From assembly GCA_003586115.2 (NCBI GenBank), contig QVOM02000034.1, forward strand, positions 141,491,639 through 141,555,638: DNA of 64,000 bases. Direction: 5' to 3'. The translations under genes were made by a program, and so were the position numbers. This DNA comes from Salvator merianae. Taxonomy: Eukaryota; Chordata; Lepidosauria; Squamata; Teiidae. The notes beneath the pieces are model-generated. The model searched no databases and had not been told where the DNA came from. It saw nothing but the letters and a program-made list of their open reading frames with translations. Positions 27,301 to 36,300 of the stretch are shown one piece after another (within the stretch, counting starts at the first letter, position 1; every line of letters begins with the position of its first letter).

Positions 27301-30300
27301 GTTGGAGGCCAGGAAGGATGAAGATCCTGCGTCTAGAGGATCTGCTCAGGCTGACCTGGCCCACCTGCAGAAGGATCTCCAGGTCATGTTGTAAGTGTGG
27401 ATGGTGGATGGCCTCTTGTTTGACAGGATTGTCGTGAATACCAACTGTGGGAGGCCCCTTCAGGAGAGCCTTACCCTTCCAGCCTCCAGGCAGTCAACTT
27501 GAAGAAGAGGGGGTCGGGATGGAGGACTGACCCTTGGGGGAGGAGGTCCTCCCTGGCAGGTAGACAGAAGTGAGGGGCAGCTGCTAACTCCAGGATCTCC
27601 TGAAACCAAGCTCTCCGTGGCCAGAAGGGTGCCACTAAGATGACTTTTGCATGGGCTTCCTGGATCTTGCGAAGCAGAAGGGATATCAGGGGAAGGGGGG
27701 GAACGTGTAGAGGAGGCCCTGAGGCCAGGGGTGAGAGAGGGCATCCATCCCCAAAGCCTCCAGGTTGCAGAAACATGAGAAGAAACTGGGGACTTTGCGG
27801 TTCCTAGAGGTCGTGAAGAGGTTGATTACCAGGGATTCCCATCTCTGAACGATCTGCAAGAAAATGTCTGGGTGTAACTCCCATTCTGCGGGGGACAGAC
27901 TTTGGCGGCTCAGCGTGTGCGTCCGTAAGATGGATCGCAGATAGGGACAAAAGGCGAGACTCCGCCCAGTTGAAGATTTCAGTGGCTAGAGAAAAGAGGG
28001 ACTTGGATCTGGTTCCCCCTTGCCTAGGTATGTGGGCCTTAGCTGTTATGTTATCCACTCTGATGAGGACGTGCTGTCCCATCACCAACCCCTCGAAGGC
28101 TTGCAAGGCCAGGAAGATTGCCTTTAGCTCAAGCCAGTTAATGGAGTGAGCCTGGTCCACAGAAGACCAAGATCCTTGCACCCAGTCCAAACGACAGTGC
28201 CCCCCCCCAACCCTTAGAGCTGCATCGGTGGTGACAGTGACCCTCAAGGGGGAGGCTATGAGAACGCCTGTCTCCAAGGTGGTGCGGGAAACCCACCGAC
28301 AGAGGGAGGCTCGTACTGGCGCAGGTGGAATGACCCACTTCCTGACCCTTTTGTCTATGAGAAGAGCGAGGGGAAGGAGGAACCACTGTAGACTCCTGGC
28401 GTGGAACCTTGCCCAAGGGTGGAGATCGATGGTGGATATCATTTGACCCCAGAGGGTGCCTAGCTCCAGGACCGACAGGGCTGGAGAGGAGACAACTCTG
28501 ATTGCTGCGGATGTAAGGCGTTCAATCCACTCAAGGGAAGGCCTGATGACAAAACATTTCATGTCAATAAGGGTGCCCAGGTGCAGGATCCACTGGGAAG
28601 GAAGCAGAAAGCTTTTCTCTGTGTTGATCATGAAACTGTGCGCCCCTAGAGTATGGCACACTCTGGATAGCTGCTGAAAGGCACAGGAAAAGGAGGGTGC
28701 CCTAAGGATGTCATTTTAAATAAGAGAATACCCCTATCCCCTCCATCCTAAGGACCGCCAACAAGGAAGACAAAACCTTGGTGAAGACCCTGGGTGCTGA
28801 GACGAGACTGAATAGTAAGGCCCTAAATTGCCAGTGTTGGTCCTCACCAGGAAACGAAGAAAATGGCAACTGGATTCCTGGATCAGGATGTAGAAATAGG
28901 CCTGCGAAAGATACAAGGAACATAAAAAAATCCTGTCTTTGAAGGCATGCCCTGATGGAAGCCAGAGTTTCCATCTTGAAACGAAACCATTTGAGGAAGC
29001 TGTTGACAAATTTGAGGTGCTGCCTGGAAGGGGCCAGAGCCGAGAAGCCCAAAATGGCAGCCGCAAGGAGGAGTCGGGCGGGAATCCAGCTCACACCCAA
29101 AGACCTCCATGCTGGTGGGAGCCTGCTGGCTCCCGCCTTTTGAGGGAGACCCCTCTGCTTGCCTAGGAATGGGCCCAGGACCAATTCCTGAGTTGATCTC
29201 ACCTCCCTGCAGCCCATCTGCATTGGGGAACCTACCTTTTTGTGGGCCACTGAGACCCAGGCCACCAAAATCTGGAGAGCTGCCTTCTCCTCAACTGCCA
29301 GCTTACACTGGAACCGCCTATGAAGGTGAGGTGGGAGCAGCAGCAATTCAAAGCCCGTGGGTGCTCCTTCTGGAGGAGGACCAATGGGTTGAGGCGAACT
29401 GAGAGAGGATATTCCTGAAGAATTCTCTGGAGCTGGCATCCAGTTGGAGGTGGCGAGACAAAACTGGGCGAGACAAAACAGGGCTCCACGTGCCTCCAGG
29501 AGCCTTTTATATAAGGGTGGGCTAGCGCCCTCTGGTGTCGAGTAAGGATTGGGAGGAGATGCAACCCATTGTTGCATTCCTCCCGAAAGAAGACTTAGGA
29601 GAAATATAGAGAGACAGGTTGTAATGGGCATGTTGACCACATGGTGACTTCCCTGCTGGGTGCAAAGGTTGTGGTCATCACAAGGTGCCTTGACAGATTG
29701 GTAGACAGTCCTGGGGAGAAACCAGTGGTTGTGGAACATGTCGGTTCTAATGGCATTGGGACGGATCAGACGGGAGTAGGGATGTGCACGAAATTTCGAA
29801 GCAACAAAATTTCGTACGAATTTCGTTGCTTCGCAGCATTCGCATCGAATGCGAAGTGCCCTCCCTATTGCGAAAGCGAATAGCGAAAGTCACGGCGATT
29901 TTCGTCAATTTTCGTGACCTTCGCTACTCACCGCGAACGGCTATTTTTCGTCTTTTTTCTCTGCGAAAACTGCGAAGCAACGAAGCTTAGTAGCTTCGTA
30001 GCCTCCAGTCTCTGCCTCTAGAGGTGGAAATTGTCATGCTTCACATTAGGAAAGACGGTATTTTTTTAACTCTTCGCCTGCCTCGCAGCGATCGCACCGC
30101 ATGAGGATGAGAAACTCAGACGGCTTGGAGTTAATAAAACTTCTTTGATGGTGTTATATAGTTCTTCGTTTTGAAACAGAGGGCAAGACGTGGTGTCATT
30201 TCGCTGCTACTCGGAAGTAAGAAGGGAGGGCAAGACGAGGCAACATTTCGCTGCTACTCGGAAGTAAGAAGGGAGGGCAAGACGAGGCAACATTTCGCTG

Positions 30301-33300
30301 CTACTCGGAAGTAAGAAGGGAGGGCAAGACGAGGCGTCATTTCGCTGCTACTCGGAAGTAAGAAGGGAGGGCAAGACGAGGCGTCATTTCGCTGCTACTC
30401 GGAAGTAAGAAGGGAGGGCAAGACGAGGCGTCATTTCGCTGCTACTCGGAAGTAAGAAGGGAGGGCAAGACGAGGCGACATTTCGCTGCTACTCGGAAGT
30501 AAGAAGGGAGGGCAAGACGAGGCGTCATTTCGCTGCTACTCGGAAGTAAGAAGGGAGGGCAAGACGAGGCGTCATTTCGCTGCTACTCGGAAGTAAGAAG
30601 GGAGGGCAAGACGAGGCGACATTTTGCTGCTACTCGGAAGTAAGAAGGGAGGGCAAGACGAGGCGTCATTTCGCTGCTACTCGGAAGTAAGAAGGGAGGG
30701 CAAGACGAGGCGTCATTTCGCTGCTACTCGGAAGTAAGAAGGGAGGGCAAGACGAGGCGACATTTCGCTGCTACTCGGAAGTAAGAAGGGAGGGCAAGAC
30801 GAGGCGACATTTCGCTGCTACTCGGAAGTAAGAAGGGAGGGCAAGACGAGGCGACATTTCGCTGCTACTCGGAAGTAAGAAGGGAGGGCAAGACGAGGCG
30901 TCATTTCGCTGCTACTCGGAAGTAAGAAGGGAGGGCAAGACGAGGCGTCATTTCGCTGCTACTCGGAAGTAAGAAGGGAGGGCAAGACGAGGCGACATTT
31001 CGCTGCTACTCGGAAGTAAGAAGGGAGGGCAAGACGAGGCGTCATTTCGCTGCTACTCGGAAGTAAGAAGGGAGGGCAAGACGAGGCGTCATTTCGCTGC
31101 TACTCGGAAGTAAGAAGGGAGGGCAAGACGAGGCGTCATTTCGCTGCTACTCGGAAGTAAGAAGGGAGGGCAAGACGAGGCGTCATTTCGCTGCTACTCG
31201 GAAGTAAGAAGGGAGGGCAAGACGAGGCGACATTTCGCTGCTACTCGGAAGTAGGGAGTTATTTCATCCTGCGGCTGCCGCCAGTCTTCTAAATTACGCG
31301 CTGAGCTGAAGGCAATTGCTTCGCGCGTTGCTGACTAAGCCTGCCCGCCTCGTAGGCGAGGTAATAATTTCTGTGCCCCAAACGATTGGCACGGACGGCA
31401 GACAGCGACGAGTCGCGCCGATAAGTTAAAGGGACAGAAGTTAGCGCGTGTGCGCGCACAGACATGAGCGTCGAAAAGGCATCGAAAATGACGAAAAATC
31501 AAAGCGAAAAAAATTCCTTCGCTTGCTTTCGCTTGCTTTTGATCTGCAGTGAGGAACCCCAAACGTACCTTCGTTGCTTTGAATCCTGCTACAAACCGGC
31601 CGCCGGTAAAAAGTAAGCTCCGTGCAATTTTTACTTTTAACGAAGCAACTCCTTAAATTAGCAACGTGGACGGTCAAATATAGAAGGGAGAGGGCAGGGG
31701 GATATGCGGCATTTGTTTTTCGCTACTTATTTCATTGATTTTTCACTTCCGGTTTTCGAAAATTTTCGCTGCGAAAACGAAAGTCGCCATTTTCGCGACT
31801 TCCGTTTTCGTGCGAAAACGAAGCTCCGAAGCTTCGATGCATTGCGAAACGAACAGAGAAAATTCCTTTCGTGCACATCCCTAGACGGGAGTCCTGGAAA
31901 TTTAGGCTGTTAGGTAGAAGACTGAAGTCCAGAACCTCCAAGGTTGTGTTTTCAGAAATGCTACCTGTTCCACACACAGGATCAGCTAGAAAGGTGGAGC
32001 TCAGCAGCCTCGATGCATGAGTGAGGCAGCAGTGTCAAGAGGAAAAGTTTAGATTTGTTACAAACTGGGGAACATTTGGGGACAAGCTAAACTTGTACAA
32101 AATAGACAGGCTGTACTGGAACCAAGATGGAACCAAACTACTGGCACTTAATATTAAAAAGGTTTGCAGAACAGCTTTTAAATTGATCTCTGAGGGAAAG
32201 CCAACAGGAACTGGGCAGCATTCAGCATGAGAAGTGTACGTTTGAGTGAGGAGAATTGGAATTATGCACATAGTACTGATTTGAGCGGGAAACTAGTCAG
32301 TAGTATACAAGCAGAAAGATGTAAGAAGCAGTCTAAGAATTCACGTGGTCTTACAGGAATGAACTTACACCAGAGGCATAGATACAAATGCCTGTATACA
32401 AATGTCAGAAGCCTCCAAGCCAAAATTGGGGAGCTGGAATGCTTAGGGATGGATAATACAGTTGATATTATTGGCATAACTGAAACCTGGGGACTGATGA
32501 AAACAGTGATACAGTGATCTTAGGTTATAAACTGTACAGAAAAGACAGGAAAGGCTGAATTGGAGGTGATATAGCTTTGCACATTAAAGAAAAGTTAGAA
32601 TCCTATGAACTGGAATGTCTAGGTGACTCAGACCCATCCACAGAGACATTGTGGGTAAGAATACTAGGCAAGAAAGCAAGTCTAATACTAGGGACATGTA
32701 TTCTCCTCCTAACCAAACTTCTGAAAGAGATCAGCATTTCAAAGATGAGGTCTAAGAGGAACCCAAAAAAGAAAGAGTAGTTATAATTGGGGACTTCAAC
32801 TACCTTCATGCAGACTACACTGTGTGCACAATTATTAGGCAAGTGAGTATTTTGACCCTATCATCATGTTTATGTATATTTTCTAACTCCAAGCTGTATA
32901 AACTTGAATGCTTATTGGATTGAAGCATATCAGGTAATGTGTATTTGTGAAATGAGGGAGGGTGTGACCTAAGGAGACCAAGACCCTGTATCAAAGTGTG
33001 CATAATTATTAGGCAGCTTGTTTTCCTCAGGCAAAATGGGCCAAAAAAAGAGATTTAACAGACTCTGAAAAGACAAAAATTGTTAAAAGTCTTTCAGAGG
33101 GATGCAGCACTCTTGAAATTGCTAAGATATTGGGGCATGATCACAGAACCATTAAACGTTTTGTTGCAAATAGTCAACAGGGTTGCAGGAAACGTGTTGA
33201 GAAAAAAAGACACAAATTAACTGCCAAAGATAACCCATTATCCTCCAGTGCTGTCATATTCCAGAACTGCAACCATTCTGGAATGCCCAGAAACACAAGG

Positions 33301-36300
33301 TGTTCAGTGCTCAGAGATATGGCCAAGGTAAGGAAGCCTGAAACCTGACCACCACTAAACAAGATCAAGCTCTGTGCCTGAAGACTGGAAGATAGCAAAT
33401 GTAACATCAATCTTGAGCACAGAGCTTGATTACAGCTATAAACTGATGGGGACTGAATTGTCTGGGACAGACCAGGAAAGGGATCTTGGGGTTCTGATGA
33501 ACTGTTCAATGAAGGACTTAACTCTGTACACAGCAGCAGAGAAAAAAACAAAAACAGTGCTAGGGGTAATTAGGAAGGGAACAGAAAACAAGTCAGCAAA
33601 GGTCACTGTGCATCTTTATAAATCTATGGTGAGGCCACATTTGAATATTGTGTAAAATTCCGGTCACCTCACTTCAGAAAGGATATTGTGGAACTGGAAA
33701 AGATGCAGAAAAAGACAACCAGAATGATCAAAGGGCTGGAACACCTTCCTTACAAAATCAGGCTGCAACATCTTGGCCTCTTCAGTCTTGAAAGATGGTA
33801 TTCAACAGGTGACCTGATTGAAGTATATAAAATTGTGCATAGTATGGAAAAGGTGGATAAAGAAAAAAAAAATTCTCCATTGCACAACCTTAGAACCAGG
33901 GTGCACTCTATGAAACTGATATGCAGGAGAGTTGGGATCAACAAAGGGAAGTATTTTTTCAGCCAAATAATCAGTCATCCATGGAATTTACTACCAGAAG
34001 AGATGTGACAGCAACCAGACTGGGTAGCTTTAAGAAAAGATTAGACAAATTCATAGAGGACATGTGTATCAGTGGCTACTAGAATCGATGCCTAGGTACT
34101 GCCTCCAGGTTTGAAAGAAAGACGGGGTGCCATTAAAGTCCATTTGTAGGGAGGCAAGAGCAGGTGAAAGTTTTGCCTTAATCTTCTGTCTGTGAATGCC
34201 AGAAGCAAATGGTAGGTCACTGTGTGAGTCAGGATGTTGGACTAGATGGGTTGTGGCCTAATCCAGCAGAGCTCCTCCTATGTTCTTAATGTTAAAAAGG
34301 AAGAAAATAATAGAGTGGGAAAGACAAGAGATCAAGGGAATGTTTCATGTAAAAATGGGCATGATAAAAGACAAAAATGTTAGGGTTGTAACAGAAGCAG
34401 AAGAACTAAAGAGGTGGCAAGAATACACAGAAGAACTATACAAGACAGATCTTATCACAGATAACAAACTGGTTTTCAAACAGGAAGAGGAAGCAGAGAT
34501 AGAAGTGCCAATATTTGCTGGATTGAGGAGAAAGCAAGGGAGTTCCAGAAAAACCATCCACTTCTGCTTCATTGACTATACTAAAGATTTTGACTGCATG
34601 GATCACAACAAATTGTGGCAAGTTCTTAGAGAGATGGGAGTACCAGACCACCTTCTCTGCTTCTTGAGGAATCTGTATGTGGGTCAAGAAGCAACAGTTA
34701 AAACCAAACATGGAAGAACTAACTGGTTCAATATTGAGAAAGGACTGCAACAGTACACCATGTGAAATGCCAAGCTGCCAAAAGCCAGAATTATGATTGC
34801 CAGGAAAATATCAATAACCTCAGATATCTGAGGATACCACTCTGATGGCAGAAAGTGAAGAATTAGGAGCCACTTGAAGGTGAAAGAAGAAAGTGCAAAA
34901 CGTGGCTTGAAGTTCAACAATAATAAGAACCAATATCATGGCACCCAGTCTCATCACTCCTTGTCAAACAGAGGGGCAACAAATTAAAGCACTGTCAAAT
35001 TTTATTTCCCTAGGCTTGAAGATCATTGCAAACCAAGACTTAATACACAAAATTAAAAGATGCTTGCTCCTTGGGGAGAAAGCTATAGCAACCCTGACAG
35101 CATATTAAAAAGAAGAGACCACTTTGCCAACAACGGTCCACGTAGTCAAAGCTATGGTTTTCCCAGTAGTAACATATGACTGTGAAAGCTTGACGGTAAG
35201 GAAGGATGAGCACTGAAAAATTTATACTTTTGAATTGTGGTGCTGAAAAAAATTTCTGAGAGTCCTATGGAGTGCAAGAAGACCAAATTAGTCAATACTA
35301 AAGAAAATCAACTCTGACCATTCACTGGATGGACTAATACTGAAGCAGGAGTTCAGATACTTTGGTCACATAATGAGAAGGTCAGACTCATTGGAAAAAC
35401 CTCTGATACTGGGAAAGTCTGTTTTATAACCCGTCAATCTAGTATGTAACTAGTGTATCTTAGTAGCTTATTAGAATCAAGATGGAGAGACACAGAAGTG
35501 AGTAAAACAAATACTGTTTAAGAAGGCTTAGGAAACTGTGTTTTAGTAGGTATTGTCACCAGCTCACAGACTGCTTCCCCTCCCCTCCTAACTACTCATT
35601 GCCTTCTTCAAAAATGGGGTAACTCCAAAAATAAAGTGGTGTTATGAGACATCAAACCTCAAAAATACACTTTTTCCAAAAGGTTTCCACAATTTTGGCC
35701 ACTAGTGTATTTGGAGCTGAACTCAGGAAGTAAGGAACTGAAACAGAAGTTACACTAAATCTTCCAGTTGAAATTGTTTCAAGATACTGAATCATCAGAA
35801 AAGAAGGGAAGACAAGGAGTTGTGGGGAAGAATGGAATAATAATTATTTCTGTATGGAATAATAATTATTGTAATATATAAGTAACATGTATATGAAGTG
35901 GTAAATTAAAAAATAAAAACTCAAAAAAATCTCGTATGAAATATAAGATGAGACGGAGTTCAAAGAATATAGAATGTTAGAGACACTTGGAGGCTACAGT
36001 TTACAACTGATACTATTCCAGTTTTGTAAGTTTGATTTCTTTCCCACTCAGAGCTCATTCATTACAGAAAAAGAAGGAAATTACAAAACATATCTCAATT
36101 CTCATTCTTGGCCAACGACTTTTTTTGGGGAAACAGCCCAGAATATCAACTGCTGAACTATGTATACAAACCAATCAAATTCATGACTCATTGGGCCTGT
36201 TCGTACTTGAAGATAATGATGAGTACCAGGGATGCTCACTAGTCAAATGCCTCTGGATTTTGTGGAGTCTCTCATAATCATGAGCAGACTCCAGCTGCTC

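Larger units (their letters stand above)
26430..29640 (-). mobile_element. DIRS-type retrotransposon
   Basis: Minus strand carries, in order, a reverse transcriptase, an RNase H region and a tyrosine-recombinase remnant, the DIRS layout. Terminal sequences are inverted: TTTCTCCTAAGTTTTC...GAGGAATGCAACCATGGG (26550-26585) reads back as CCCATTGTTGCATTCCTCCCGAAAGAAGACTTAGGAGAAA (about 29563-29602). The element lies between BovB segment 2 and a CR1. Frameshifts and stops throughout. Confidence 0.82.
29641..34297 (+). mobile_element. CR1 LINE (copy 3) with two nested transposons
   Basis: Plus strand. ORF1 esterase-like part: GAKVVVITRCLDRLVDSPGE, VVVEHVGSNGIG (29641-29776), resumed after the hAT at 31892. 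ORF2 endonuclease: CLYTNVRSLQAKIGELE, DIIGITETW (about 32390-32490) and LWVRILGKK. Interrupted at 32818-33370 by a Tc1-like element. Then PEDWKIANV, LGVIRKGTENKSAKV, RKDIVELEKMQKKTTRMIKG and KYFFSQ, with a 3' end CCAGCAGAGCTCCTCCTATGTTCTTA. Most of the reverse transcriptase core is deleted. Confidence 0.88.

Noticed and set aside
28228..29402. Plus-strand ORFs opposite the DIRS coding region
   Set aside because: Shadows of the minus-strand DIRS reverse transcriptase and RNase H, which match a known family.
30181..31252. CRISPR array
   Set aside because: Units of 47 bp abut directly with no unique spacers, and the array sits inside a hAT transposon of a vertebrate genome. It is a minisatellite.
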